Assembly: GCA_001949185.1 (NCBI GenBank)
Contig: BDGG01000001.1
Location: 1,796,478 to 1,860,477, forward strand
Direction: 5' to 3'
Source of the DNA: Ramazzottius varieornatus
Taxonomy: Eukaryota; Tardigrada; Eutardigrada; Parachela; Ramazzottiidae
Length of the DNA: 64,000 nucleotides
In this document: piece by piece, positions 46,619 through 58,482 of the stretch
How the letters are laid out: the number at the start of each line of letters is the position of its first letter
Numbering within the stretch: position 1 is the stretch's first letter
Notes under the pieces: generated by a model
Databases searched by the model: none
What the model was told of the DNA's origin: nothing
Seen by the model: only the letters and a program-made list of their open reading frames with translations
Translations under genes and position numbers: made by a program

Positions 46619-49600
46619 TCACAGTTCCCCTTTATTGATCTCCACTCGTTTATGCACCGAGTAAGCTTCACCATCTCCGCTCGTCGACGACGGATTTCGC
46701 TTCACCCAGCCAGACACCCGTCGAGACATCTTTCGCTCTTCGATCTCCTTCCGGGTTTCTTTGGCTCGCTGGAAACATTCCGAAACTCAATTTTCATCAA
46801 ACCACGATGATAACAGCGAAAAATAAGGCAGACTTACGCCCTCTTTCAGTGCCCGTTTCATGTCATACTCGTTCTTGGCCATGGCGATTGAAATTTCACG
46901 GGGGATGGTCGGGATGATGCTGGACATTCCCAGCTTGACGCAAATCAGAACGTGCTACAAAAAGAAAGCTCCCATAAAAATATTGACATTAATCATGTTG
47001 CGTGAGGAAAGCATACCTCAACGACGACGAAAGCGATGAGGAGTTCCACGGTGGTCCAAGTCGGAAAGTAGGACTTGGTAGTCGGGCCCAAGAAGATCAA
47101 TGCCAGGTTGGTGATAACCGCTGCGAAGCCCATCAGCTCGAACGCAACCTGCCAAGGTCCGATGTCCGAAGCTGGACGAGCGAAGGGACGCTGCATGATG
47201 TTGCACAGTTTGAAGCCATCACCTCTGACTTCGACCAAGTTGTTGATCAGGGCAAAGAGTGGGGCGATCGGGAAGACAGACGAAAACAGGAAGCAGAAGC
47301 CAAACTAGAAAACAAGAAAGAAAAACCTTGAGCCAAATTTTCGATCCCATTCCGCTTGGAAAGGAGAGACGGAGAAAAGAGCAGCCGAGACAAGAGACGA
47401 GGACTATCGCTTACTTGCAAGAAGAGTTCCAGATAGTCGTCGAAGGTTCCCTGGAAAGGAAAGAGACGATATTGAACTTATTCGGTAACTCGGCAAACCA
47501 GCCGGACAAGGCATTTTCCGTAGTAGCGCACGCTTTCAGTATTATTGGATGAAAGATAGCGCCACTGGGAAAACGATCGTTTCAAGTTTGTTTGCCAGCT
47601 CCCTTTTATCATTATAAGTAAGAGATTAAACCACACATCAGACAAGTCTTGTTTGGTGACTGAGAGTGAAGAGATACACAAAACGGATTTTTCTGTGCGG
47701 AGACTGACCAAGTAGGGTGGCTGATGGCCTTCCACGATAGCTTGATCGCGAAGGAATTCGAAGTTGGGGTCCTCGTTTTCACCGCGTGCGTCGCGCTTCT
47801 TGGCTTCTTTACGAAGGTCTTTCCGGAGTCGCCACTTGTCGTAACGCACCTTGATGAAGGGTACGATGGTCTCCGGGACCTGATCGATGATCTGGTTGGT
47901 GATGAGCTGAGCGGCGAGGTGACTGCGGAGAAGATCTAGGTCTTGCAGCCAGAAGGCGATGTAGAAGAGCGAGGCGAAGGAGTTGATGAAGTTGAAGAGA
48001 AGCAGCTTCCAGATCAGGTTGAACTCGTACTCACTTTCTAAACGATGGTTCTCCTTGTCGGTCAACCATGTCGCGACATACCTGAGAAAGACGAGAAGAA
48101 ATTAACTGAGGAATCATGTTAAGTTCACCCAGCTTGTTCCCAAGTGGCACACGGCCTCAGCCAAAAACAATGAACACGTGCGCCATCTAAAATGATGATT
48201 TGGGTGAAGTGTTCACCGACGTCCTAACTAACAATTAAATCGTATAAAAACAGTCAGAAGGCAGATCAAAAATTTTTCCAACTGGATCGAAAGAAGATCA
48301 AAAGCAAATCATAAGCTGCCCACCTAAAATTATAAGACAAAAACATAGGGGGAAAGGTTAATGTCTTTCCGTACGTACTTGTAAACGGCCCGGAAGACAT
48401 TGATGGAAGTCGTGTAGATGCCACTCGGAACAAATTTATAGAAGAATAACCAGGCGGTGGGATGGATCGCGTACTCGTGGTTCAAACGAAGCTGCGTGTT
48501 CAAGTAGGTATTCAAAATGTAAACAGTCATCAGCAAGCAGAGGGAAACGATGGGAGTTGACACGAAGGCGATCCACAAGTATCGGTTCATGTTGGGGTAG
48601 GTCGGCTCTGGCATCCCGGTAATTTCATTCCTGCCCATTTGACCTGTAGATAAATACCGAATGAGGATTTTTAGCATGGTTTAGGAGATCAGAACTTAAG
48701 TCAACTCACCTTTGTACTGCGCTCGAGGGATTTCCAGTTCCTCGCTGGACTTGTGCAGCATGCCGTAGTTGTACGCCAAACGGTTACAGTGACGTTTCCA
48801 TCGTTCCAGGAAAAACGTACCCCAGAGGAGGTTGAAGACGGCAAAAGCGGCTACAGCTTGTAGAGAAGCAGTGCTGATGAACTGGACGAAGAACATGAGG
48901 ATACCGAGCAAGGTAGCGGGGACCAGCATTTCCGTGTAGTAACCCAGAAAGGCGAAGTAGACGGCGATGTGCTCTCCAAAGTAATCTCGAATATGACCTA
49001 CGAGGCCAGTACAGATATTTACGGTACTCAAAATGTACTACGAAATTTTCTAAAGGTGGAGAGGCAAAGAAGGACCTAGGGGTTGTTTCTTCAACAGGGA
49101 CACTTTTAGCCACTCAGCTCCTAACACCTTCAAGTCTTCCTTGTTGTGCAGCGAGTAGATCTGGTTGATCAACTCCTTTCGCTGGACTTTCGTAACTGAA
49201 AAAGAAACGTAGTTAGCTCTGACAGATGAGACTGAAAGGAGGGGAAGTGTTTACAGATGCTCTGTCCCAACGTGAAGCGAAGCTTGTTGATATGCCAGAA
49301 ACGCTCCAGCTCGTGCTCTTGAGCTCGCAGTTCGAACACCTCGAAGAACACCATTCGAGCTTTCTCCGCATATGTGAAGAGCTGGTCATAGGGATGGTCT
49401 GGAACAATGGAACGAATTTAGATTGGAAGAAACACTCACTTTCTGCATAGATAATATAGTTTCTTGAACACTGATACGTCCTTGTTGACGTAGGTCCCAA
49501 CAGACGTACCCGTGCATGACATCACGAGAAGCCGTCGTAATGTTCACGTATTTCAACAAACGAGCAGTTAGAGCCATGACGTCACGGGCGACTAATACAC

Positions 49601-50033
49601 CTAACAGCTGATACTGATTATCAATTGGCTTTGTTTCTGCTCACCGTCATTCACGAATTTCGGCAAGGTCTTGACGGTGAACTCCTTCAGAGCGTGGTTA
49701 TCCGTAAGATCCGGTTTCATCATCTCCAGCCATTCTGCAGTCTCCATGAGGCGGTAGAAGGGAGCGGAAATATGCAGATAGCGACACTGCAAGGAAAAAC
49801 AAAGGTTTAGAAATCCAACAGCACAAGGAACACCTTGCTTGACACGCTACCTGGTTAGTATCAACATCTCTGACGGTCTTGACATGCAGTTCCGCACCTC
49901 CAGCAGATTTTGGTGATGTAATGCGATGAACCATCCAGTGGATCAGATCTTCGTGGCATCTCGTGGACAGCTCAATCACGCAGTGAGTTTCAAAGGGCTC
50001 GCTCCCTTGATCCTCCGTATCGCTTCCAGCCAT
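46619..50033 (-). CDS. Anoctamin (TMEM16), ANO8/ANO10 type
   Basis: Eleven exons (50033..49851, 49786..49645, 49398..49255, 49195..49076, 48997..48710, 48643..48379, 48081..47709, 47450..47415, 47304..47017, 46954..46838, 46768..46619), all in phase, 701 aa. The cytosolic N-terminus (THCVIELSTRCHEDLIHWMV) leads to the family landmarks QPLGHIRDYFGEHIAVYFAF (start of TM1), FLERWKRHCNRLAYNYGML, the TM region WKLLLFNFINSFASLFYIAF, GTFDDYLELFLQFGFCFLFS, and FPIAPLFALINNLVEVRGDG before the last helices. The motif HNKEDLKVLGAEWLKV before QPL favours the ANO8/ANO10 branch, which has been linked to scrambling and ER-contact roles rather than classical chloride channels. The C-terminal 50 residues are basic. 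The exon GTFDDYLELFLQ is only 36 bases. Confidence 0.9.
47520..47570. repeat. Palindromic repeat copy, anoctamin intron
   Basis: gtagtagcgcacgctttcag ... gatagcgccactggg, with the outer arm aaaacgatcgtttcaagtttgtttgcc. Confidence 0.74.
48140..48189. repeat. Palindromic repeat copy, anoctamin intron
   Basis: ccaagtggcacacggcctcagcc ... cacgtgcgccatcta. Confidence 0.68.
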
Positions 50034-50433
50034 GCCTCGTCGGTGGTTCTCATACGTCCTAGTCCCGGGGCTGTTGGGTAAGTAAGGCTGGGAAATTCTC
50101 CAGGCTAACACCACGACCGGAAGAGGTTCCGGACTTCCAGATAAGGAATTTTCTCGAGGGGAAATTCCAAACTGAAATACTGAATTAATTTTTAATTCTA
50201 GTATGCATGTGCAGGTCGAGAAGTCAGCTGCACGGTCAGCATGCGCACTGCGCACAGGATTCGAATAGGCTTGTGGTTCATGCGCATGCGCACGTTGAGG
50301 TCGGCCCGTTGATTGTTGATTTGTTTACATCATTAAAGTTTTATTAACTTTCGCAGATTTTGCAGTTTTGCTCCAGCCTCCAGCTGGATTCCAGATCTGC
50401 AGAGGATTTTTCTTCCGTTTCTTATTCTTCCAG

Positions 50434-51991
50434 ATGTCTGAGGTGCCATTGACGACGGAAGCCGATGTGGTCTGTATCCAGCACGGGAAACGCTCAAGAC
50501 GGGAAGACGTGAAGCCTGTGGGCGACGGGAGCATTGCTGCGGACAGTCGTGGCTGCCAGAAATGTCGTGATGGACTCTATCAAACGGCCTTACTACAAAA
50601 CCATCCATCCCAACCCTATCGGTCTGCTGTACGAGAGATGCAAAGATATGGGAGCCCAAAGACCTCGTGACCGTTCTCGGTTCAGCGGCATCGAGGGGAG
50701 CACATCGTTGAAATCACCGCGCTGTCCATAACAAAGTCTGGATCTGCCACGAGGAAACAGGATGCGAAAGCAATCGCTGCCTTTAAGGTCTTAGTCGAGC
50801 TCGGCCACCTCGTCGTCCCAGAGGGAAGTGAGCTGAGTGATCAGAAAGAAACATAACCTCCCAAGAGGCTAACAGGTGAAAGTTGATATCTTCCGCATGC
50901 CTGTTATCTCCCTTCGAGAAATTTCGCAATGAATCTTGGTGTTTATCACCCTATTGACCATTCTCTTGTTTTTTTTTACAGTAGTTCCTTCCTTGAGTTC
51001 ACCAGTGCTACTGCGCCGGAGCTCAACAAGAACAATCCGATTCTGAGCGTCAACTGGATACTCTGGAACGCAAGCAAAGATTTGGCCGAGGTGAATAATC
51101 GTTGATTTCACTTTGTCTCGAAGTTGTCTAGATGGTTCGATGGTTCTGTAGGTTTCCTACGAATCTATCGTAGAGGGCAAGACGAATGGCTGGATGGCCA
51201 CATGTAGGACCAGCAACGAGAAGTCTGAAACATCGTACAGCAGCACGAAACGGGCGACGGAAGTGGCGGCCGTGGAAGGGATGTACCATGCTCTCCTGGC
51301 TGATCCCGACATCCGCGATAAAGTGAGAGTATTCCAAGCTTCAACGGCAGCTACTAGACCGCGGTCAGAAACTTTCTGCGAGGTTCAGTTCAGTTTGGTT
51401 CCGATTTATTTTAGGAAGCGACGACACTTCTCCCGACAAAAACGTCGAAAGATTACCCGTCGGACTGGTCCAAGATGCGTCATCCCATGTTTCTTTCTGG
51501 TGGTGGGAAGTGTGACGAGTCACTAGATGGCGAAGCTCGAGAGACCGACACGGATATGTTGAATGAAATAAAGGGTCCAACTGCCCGGCTGAATCATTTG
51601 GCGGAAACGAATGGTTTTACACTTAACTTCGCGGAATGGTCTCCATCGAAATTCCTTCAACTACAAGGATGTTTTACGGATACTTCCCTAAGTATGTGGA
51701 GATAATAGCTCACTTTCAGCTGACAGTTTGCTCGTAGAGTACCTTCGCTCCTGTATGAACTTACGAGCGTTCTTCCAGACGGACATGAGAAGGGGGAAGT
51801 CAGCCAGGATAAGAGTACGCATTCCGTGTAATGCTTTCCCTCTCTCGTTCAGCGAGTTTGAGAAGCAGCCCCTTATCTTCGCGGGACATGGCCGCACGAT
51901 CGAGATCGCAGAGGAAAGCGCAGTGCGGAACGCTTTGCGGTATTTCAACATTATGAAACGAGCAAAGTTCGGTGAAAATAACGACTTCTAG
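50434..51991 (+). CDS. Protein with three dsRNA-binding-type domains, first domain frame-disrupted
   Basis: Domain 1 starts YYKTIHPNPIGLLYERCKDM in one frame and resumes, after a one-base loss in the G run near 50695, as EHIVEITALSITKSGSATRK and QDAKAIAAFKVLVELGHL, a standard dsRBD beta-beta-alpha ending. Exons near 51000..51090, 51152..51324, 51416..51691 and 51720..51991 then read in phase. They encode domain 2 (NPILSVNWILWNASKDLAE, VSYESIVEGKTNGWMATCRT, TKRATEVAAVEGMYHALL) and a longer, divergent domain 3 (LNHLAETNGFTLNFAEWSP through FAGHGRTIEIAEESAVRNAL). Three dsRBDs recall TARBP2/PRKRA/Loquacious Dicer partners; an ADAR-like, ILF3-like or mitoribosomal MRPL44-like protein is possible. 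The start (ATG at 50434 or 50570) and the first junction are unresolved. It is divergent from the anoctamin gene. Confidence 0.5.
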
Positions 51992-53698
51992 ACTTGTCGA
52001 ATTTGATAGTTGGTTCGAAGCAAGCAAAGTTTCATCTTGTTCCTTTACGTGTTGAGTGTCTTTCTATTCCTTCACGTGGTACACACCCTGTCCCATCCAA
52101 CTTGCTACCGCTCATTTTATGGAGTTGGTTTCGACTCGATTATTGTACAACGTCTAAACTAGTTTTCCTTGGCTCAACATCCTATTTTGCATCTCACGAA
52201 AAATTACTGGCCGGAAATCCGTTCACGGAAAGTGTAAATCGACATAGAACTAGAAAAGGTGCGAGGCGAAAAACACAACTTCTGCAGTTTTTGGGACCGT
52301 TTTCGAAAATTATTTCTGCAGTGTCTTACTGAGCACCTGCAGAGTTTTTGTTGAAAATTATTAGAACCGAGTCTGAGCCACATACAGGAGAACCTTAAAC
52401 GTGAATCTGCCGTCCTGAATGAGAGCCAAAAATTTCGCCGTAAAACGGTTTTCCCGGCAAAATGGCCAAACTCACTAGTTTTAATTCATTCGCCGAGCTA
52501 GTTCGATATTCCTATGGTCTTTGTTGTTTTGGAATGACAACTCAGATTCTTGTGGGCCTAACAACATTAGACTGGTGATCGCAACTCACCTACAGAATTC
52601 TGAAGACAGCATTTCAGTCGCGGCGACATGTCTTCTCCACCGGAAGTCGTATCAATGGACTGTTCAAAGCTGTTTCTTGCCGTAACCTAGTGAGTCATGG
52701 CTCACTCGACAGAGCACAGAAGTTGTTGGAGCACTGTGGTGGAAGAAGCGGAAAACCAGCAACTTGAATTTTTTGGCGTGGAAGTTCGAGGTGGTAGCAA
52801 GTTGGCTGGGACAGGGTGTAGTACATACGACCTTTCTTATTTCTTAGTGAATTTTCTCAAGAAGTTTTCCAGAACCTTTCTGCTTCCAGTTCCAGCCAAC
52901 TTTTCGGCAAGTTAATTTTGAAATTCTTCTGTAGTTAAACGATTACGTCCGAAAAGAAATGACTATCGTCTTTTGTTTCTTTACATTATTTATAGCTGCC
53001 TTCTCGCCTGTATGATTGTTTGAAGTTTGGTCCAGTCTGCGCACCGGAGAAACGGGGCAAAGACTCCGTGCACGGGTTTTCGCACGGACATTTTCTCGGT
53101 GCACGGGCTTTCCTGGCGAATACATCTGAAAGCCAGTAGAAGGAAACCGACCCCCAAGAAACCGCCATGTTTCCGCAAAAGCAGTGGTCAGAGTTACACG
53201 TCTAGTCGCTGGCCGGAAATCCTTGCGTCGCGTCGCTCTAGCAAATCCAAGAGCCGATCGACCCTCAGGAAGGCTCGCAACTTCGTTGCCACCCGTGTAC
53301 GGAGACAAGCTAAGAACCGTGAGAGGGAAGCCCGTGCACCGAGGAAATGTCCTTGCGAAAACCCGTGTGCTGAGACAAAGGCCGTGCAAGACCCCGTGCA
53401 CCGAGTCACTACGTTAAAGTTTCTGGTAGGTCGACGCTGTGCAATAAACGAGAGTTACTGTGAAAAATGGACTGCGAACTCATGACAGGGCGGAGAACAA
53501 GTGAAATTCAACAAGAGTAATTAATTCGGGGAAATTCCAAGGTCTCCCAGACCACTGTGTGAAGTTTCAGGTAATCAAGTCGCTCTCGCAAAGGAGCGAG
53601 TTTGGGTATGAGGAAATTTATACGACAAGTAAAAATAATGAAACCTTTTCGAGAACGTCGAAGCGGTCGCGCAAGTGAAATGGTGGAATTTAAGAGCA
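51992..53698. other. Interval without a supported gene
   Basis: Short ORFs only. The region 52697-52915 has an ATG ORF without recognisable features. The hairpin at 53062-53374 accounts for several spurious overlapping ORFs. Confidence 0.5.
53062..53374. repeat. Inverted repeat pair, probable MITE
   Basis: The left arm at 53062-53113 (CACGGGTTTTCGCACGGACA and following) is about 90 percent identical to the reverse complement of 53326-53374 (CACGGGTTTTCGCAAGGACA). About 210 bases separate them. The short word CCGTGCAC recurs beyond the right arm. Confidence 0.68.
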
Positions 53699-54987
53699 CT
53701 AGCTTGGAAGAATGTTGACTTTCTCTTGTAAGGCCAATTGCGCCTTTGCCAGTTCCGACAAGTACATCACCATCAACACATCCTGAAAAAGGACAAAAAC
53801 GTTCTGAATACATGTTCAACAGGTGCAAACTAACATTCTGAGAAGATTGCAGAATTACCTTTCTGCTCGCGTTCACCATCTTCTCGAACGCCTCTTCGTC
53901 AATCTTAGGAATGACACCGATGACATCCATCAAAGCTCGACCAATTTCAGGGTCAGCGGGAATCTCGTCCTTCTAAAGCAGAAGACGCGTCAGAAATGTT
54001 CTGATGATCAGATTACAGCAGATCAAATTAACAGAAAATTTTAGCCTCACCAAAACTTTGTTGATGTACCCCAGCGCAGTATCCAGCATTTCGTCCAGCA
54101 ATGTCGCCGTCTGCAAAACCTGATCGGCATCTGTAGGAATGCTGACGACCCGGTGAGGATCCTTTCGTGCGGTAGAAATCAGGTCCACTGTAAGAAACGA
54201 ATGTAATGATAATTTCATCCGAATGTATTTTCGATGTTGATGCGAAGGTTTTTCTTACGTCCGACTCGTTCCGCGTCCCAGCAAGCAATCTCCACCGGGA
54301 TCTGAGCGAACAACGCCCCTTGATCGAAGCGTGCAGCAGCGTCTTTGGGATCCTTGGGTTCTTGCGGAACACCCGACGCGGACCAGACGTAAGCCTTGAT
54401 GGGCATGCGGTCCGTCTCAGCAGTACAGTCCACCGTCAGATGGATGATGTTGGGGTTGTACCGCACGTAAAAGTCGTGAATGTAGAAGGACGTCTCCGGG
54501 ATGTTCGGACGAGTCGAAAACCAGCCGACTACGGTCTCTTGCGGAGAAGCACGTTTGGACAACTCGATCATGCTTTGCGCCACTTCGGTATCCAATCGCA
54601 GTGGCATTTGATTCTGCAAGAACATACGCACACCGTCAAACAATATAAGACACACATTACCTCGTTCGTTATGTCATAAGTGATATGACATATGACGTCA
54701 TGGGCAACAGTAAATAAAAATTCTGTTTGATTGTAATCCCGATGATTTCATGGTAGACTTACCTGTCCTCCACCTTCCTCATGCGGTACAGCAGAACAAT
54801 TTGTAATTTCGACAACATCTCCATCGAACTTGCCCATGAGAGTTCCGACTACACGGAAAGCTTTCTCCTTGCGACGTTCATAAGCATCACAGATACCAGC
54901 GATGGCCACCGGATGCAGACGCACTAACATGGGGCTCACTGCGTGCGCGGAAGCTTGTGGAGCCGAATTAATCTTGGTGGTAGCCAT
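53699..54987 (-). CDS. EIF3F: Eukaryotic translation initiation factor 3 subunit F
   Basis: Five exons (54987..54763, 54613..54259, 54187..54051, 53972..53859, 53782..53699), in phase, 304 aa. It starts MATTKINSAPQASAHAVSPM. The MPN domain runs from VRLHPVAIAGICDAYERRKE through VVGTLMGKFDGDVVEITNCS and VVGWFSTRPNIPETSFYIHD, and the JAMM zinc ligands are absent as usual for eIF3f. The C-terminal helices (RKDPHRVVSIPTDADQVLQ, FEKMVNASRK, MVMYLSELAKAQLALQEKVN) match the family. It is a core subunit of eIF3 in 43S pre-initiation complex formation. The N-terminus lacks the long Ala/Pro extension of mammals. It is divergent from the unrecognised gene beginning near 55659. Confidence 0.94.
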
Positions 54988-55658
54988 GTTGACGAAACGA
55001 GATGTAGACAGGCGCTTGAGGAATCAAGAGAGGTTATTTGAGGTGGGAGATCTTTTTGAAGCATATGCGTGCAGCGTTCGGCAAGTGATGAAGATGGTGA
55101 TGCTCTTTCTGATTCCGTTGATGCTCCTGACGTTCCGGACACAGGATTGTCCAGTGGCCAGCACAGACTCTAGAAGGTATCCAGCGGACGAACGTCCAGT
55201 GACAAGATATGAGACTTATGAACTACAATCGCAGGAAGCTGAAGAACGATGAATGGAGATTGGAGATGGTGTAGTTTTCTAACGAACCGGCTGAGTCGGG
55301 CTGACACGTGGGCGATACCTTGATTGGGTGAGTGGTTGATTGCAACGTTTAGAGTCCAAACTTTCGTTTTGCACTTCCAGAGTTCCAGTGCCAGCCTTTG
55401 GGTGGAGGGACTGAAAGTGGAATCGATATCGAATGGAAATGGCGGCACCGCGCACTTCCGGTTCGATGGTTCGAATGCAAAGTGTGATCATAAGACCAGC
55501 ACACTTCGAGCGTCATCCTCAGCTACAACTTTGAATCCGAAACGGTTATAAAACAGTTCTCTTCGTGTTTATGTATCTTTATTATCTGCATGTTATTACA
55601 ACCTGGACAGAACATCGCTTTTTTACGCACCAGACGTCGGTTACCAGATCATTTCGAG

Positions 55659-57134
55659 ATGTACAAGAGCAGAACGCTGGCAGCGCCGACCTCAGAAGTC
55701 GTGAAACGCCCGGACTCTTGCAGTACACATGCATCATCGGTCAATCATGTGGTGGTAAAAAAATTTAACTCTGTGTTTGATACTGTATAGTGAAATTCCA
55801 TCAGTACGTGTAGACCTTGTGGTGTTACTGTACAGGTTCCGAATAAGCCGTCTCCGCCAGCAACGGCCTCCATCCTGTCTTCGCTGAGCATGTCTCTTCG
55901 CTCTTTCAAGATTCCTCTTAAACGGAAAGACACTACAGAAGCAAAACTAGATGAAACACCAACGATCCCTGCATCACCAGCTAAGAAAAACCAACCGGAA
56001 GTGCTGGAGATTTCGACAAAGCCGCTACCCTTTGTACCGAAGCCATCTCGGAGCGATTCTTACCGTAGAGAGTATTCCTTTTTTGACCGCCGGGCGAGAC
56101 AAAGCTTCAATTTAATCGTCGCAGCCTGTCGAAGTCCAGTCTGCCAGCCTAACCGATATCCAGGTTCCGGAAGTCGTACCGACCACGCCCAACATGGACG
56201 ATCCCCGAGTCAGAGCAAAAATTGCTCGGGCAGTCGTTAATGCCGAACATGGTAACAGCAGTGGGAACCTCGAAACCTTTCGGAAGGGCTAAAAAAATAC
56301 TTACGTGAATTATGTTTACAGATAAACTTACTCAAAATGAACTTGCTGCTGTGAAATCTTCAATCAAACGACCCTCAGATTTTTTCGACCATGGTCAGCA
56401 GGACATCGTGCGATCCCAGCCTGACACGTCCCACAATCTGCTAGAAGTATGGGGCAGTGCGAACAGCCGAAATTACGGTACAGGCGCCTGGCCTGATCAA
56501 TTGCCGGGACAAAAGTTTCGACCACCGGCCGAAAGCGACAACGCTTGGATTGATTGTCAGTTATGCCGCTGTCGACCAGTGGCCAAAAAATTTGTCCCGG
56601 CCCAATAATTAGGTCAGGCGAGTGTACTCGTACACGACACCATCATACGTGATCGCTGGTCTTTTACAGGGTTTGGGCGGTGTGAACTTTCCCACCCTTG
56701 AAGTGTCTTTGGACTTGCCTTCCAGTACTGCTCAGGACCTGAGTAACACCGCGGAAAGTTGGCCATGTGAAAATCTCTATCCTCCGGACTTTATAACAGA
56801 GCCATCATTTGTCGAGCAGACAACAGTGCAGGAAGTCGAAATGGAACTTGATACAGTTGTCAACGCGGAAGAACCGCAACAAGCTGTCGTTCACTGCTTA
56901 CCACTCCCTTCCTTACCCGAACCTCCGACAATCGATCTTCCATTTCTGTTAGGTTCAGACTTGGGTACACTGCCTATGGCTCAGAAGCTAAAATGGATAG
57001 ACCACGCCGTGAAACGGTCAAATTATTTTTGCGACTTATACAAATACCGGAAGAATTTCCAAAAGATAATATCTTCGTGGAGCTCATGTATTCGACGAGA
57101 TTGCTTTCCAGTGGCGCACGCTTTCAGCCAGTAA
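55659..57134 (+). CDS. Unrecognised multi-exon gene
   Basis: Proposed exons: 55659..55754 (MYKSRTLAAPTSEVVKRPD), 55836..56071 (SLRSFKIPLKRKDTTEAKLD, PLPFVPKPSRSDSYRR), 56148..56251 (LTDIQVPEVVPTTPNMDDP, ARAVVNAEHG), 56322 onward (DKLTQNELAAVKSSIKRPSD), and 56670..57134 (LGGVNFPTLEVSLDLPSSTA, LKWIDHAVKRSNYFCDLYKY). Phases agree for all junctions except the exon-4 donor, which may be LLE|gtatgg near 56448 or further right. The protein would be mostly disordered and acidic, with a basic N-terminus. No family recognised. The last codons and stop (PVAHAFSQ) are supplied by a palindromic repeat copy at 57108, so either the true 3' end is spliced elsewhere or the repeat has been exonised. Confidence 0.42.
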
Positions 57135-57158
57135 CGTTGAAAATGTACGCCACTTCGG
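57108..57158. repeat. Palindromic repeat copy overlapping an ORF end
   Basis: ccagtggcgcacgctttcagcc ... atgtacgccacttcgg, followed by aaaataatcgtgtcgggtttgtttaccgggctccc. Confidence 0.76.
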
Positions 57159-57281
57159 AAAATAATCGTGTCGGGTTTGTTTACCGGGCTCCCATTTATT
57201 AATCTGTTTGAAAATTCGCAGTGCTGTCGTTTGTGATTTAATTGCTGTCAACTAGAAGCAAGACTCGCCAGATGAAAACTT

Positions 57282-58482
57282 TCAGTAATCATCTTTGACG
57301 TCGTGGGTCTCTTCGGCTCTAACATCAGGTCGCGAATGCTGCCGTCCGCCATCTTTCTTGATCCCGCCACGGCGATGAGTTCGTCTTTCAGCTTTTATTG
57401 TTCGGAGGGTTGTGGTCTCTGTGTGATGGTACATCTTGATTACCGTCATGTTCGAATTATTATCCGGATGAGTAATGATCTGAGTGTAGTTCGGGCTGTT
57501 GAACTTCAGCCCTTGTTCTAGAATGCCGAAAACTCCACAAGCGACTGGCATTCGCGAAGAGATTCCTGTGTCGTAGATCATCAATTTTCGACCAATAATA
57601 GACATCGGACCGTTCAGCTTGAAGAAATCATCCGCGTAGTAGATAGCGGCAACACCGTCATCTGTAGCAAATCCAGAATTACAGTCAGAAACACAAAAGA
57701 ATTGTGACGTCGGAAAATGACTTGCACAGGGTCGTCCTTCCAAGTGGCGCAACATCTACAGCTCAAACAGTGAGAACGTGCGCCACTTCAGATGACGATC
57801 ATCTTCAGTCCCACTTGTGAACGACTCCATCTTACTTCCGGCTACAATAGGTACCAAGCTCCATGATTGCTGCTGGTAGTTCTGCGACGAATAGTCATCA
57901 CTAGACATACATCCTTCTAACAAACTTCCATACTGCAATAACACATCGAAAGAGTTGCGGTCTGACACAGAATCTGGTTGGTTTGAAACTTACCGTGTCA
58001 ACGAATAGCGCATGTCGCCCTATACAAAGGAAATGGAGGACTAGAGCAGGAACGTGCGACAAAGCATGTCTTTGTTCTGTCCGAAGTACCTGGAGTCAAG
58101 CCGCGGACGGAGCCTGATAAGACAGGAACGCCCGGCAGAGCGCTGGAAGATTGGGTGTCGATTTGGAGTACTCCAGATATCAGACCACTCTGCGGGCTCC
58201 TGCCCTGGATATTCACGACAGCTTTCGTCACGATCCTTTGCCTTTGGCCTGTGAAGAGGAAGGTTCGTCTCAGACTCTCCGTCCGGGCATAAATATCATG
58301 AAATCATGAGAGTACAAAAGGATGTTTTAGAAGACGGTGAAAACTTACATACAGTAATCCTCATAGGCGTAAGCCTGTGCGGTTGGGGGGTTCCCGTAAC
58401 AGGCACAAATGGAGCTCAGCAGGAGAATTCCCGCAAGTGCATGTCCGCGCTGAAATCCTAGTCTCAGTAGTCTGCCCATCAT
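57282..58482 (-). CDS. SOD-A: secreted Cu/Zn-SOD-fold protein lacking the metal site
   Basis: Five exons (58482..58353, 58248..58090, 58019..57994, 57932..57836, 57661..57282), phase-consistent, 263 aa. A signal peptide (LAGILLLSSICACYG) precedes the SOD beta-barrel: VVNIQGRSPQSGLISGVLQI, LSGSVRGLTPG, MSIIGRKLMIYD, ACGVFGI. In human SOD1 numbering the copper ligands His46/48 become Phe/Asp (GRHALFVDT), His63 is lost (EGCMSSDDYSSQ) and His120 is Tyr (KLMIYD). The zinc-loop histidines are also missing. The disulfide cysteines (EGC, VACG) remain. Intact phases and signal peptide suggest a functional protein without dismutase chemistry. A tail of about 75 residues after GILEQG is His/Arg/Lys/Asp-rich and not part of the fold. 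Nearest paralogues are the three genes to its right. Confidence 0.8.
57740..57790. repeat. Palindromic repeat copy, SOD-A intron 4
   Basis: ccaagtggcgcaac ... gaacgtgcgccacttca. Confidence 0.74.

Noticed and set aside
53027-53485. Long overlapping ORFs on both strands
   Set aside because: They are by-products of the inverted repeat at 53062-53374; residue content is arginine/proline noise.
55088-55252. Short ORF with a hydrophobic start (MKMVMLFLIPLMLLTF) that could be a secreted peptide
   Set aside because: It lies in the likely 5' region of eIF3f on the opposite strand, is only 54 codons, and has no cysteine pattern or conserved motif.
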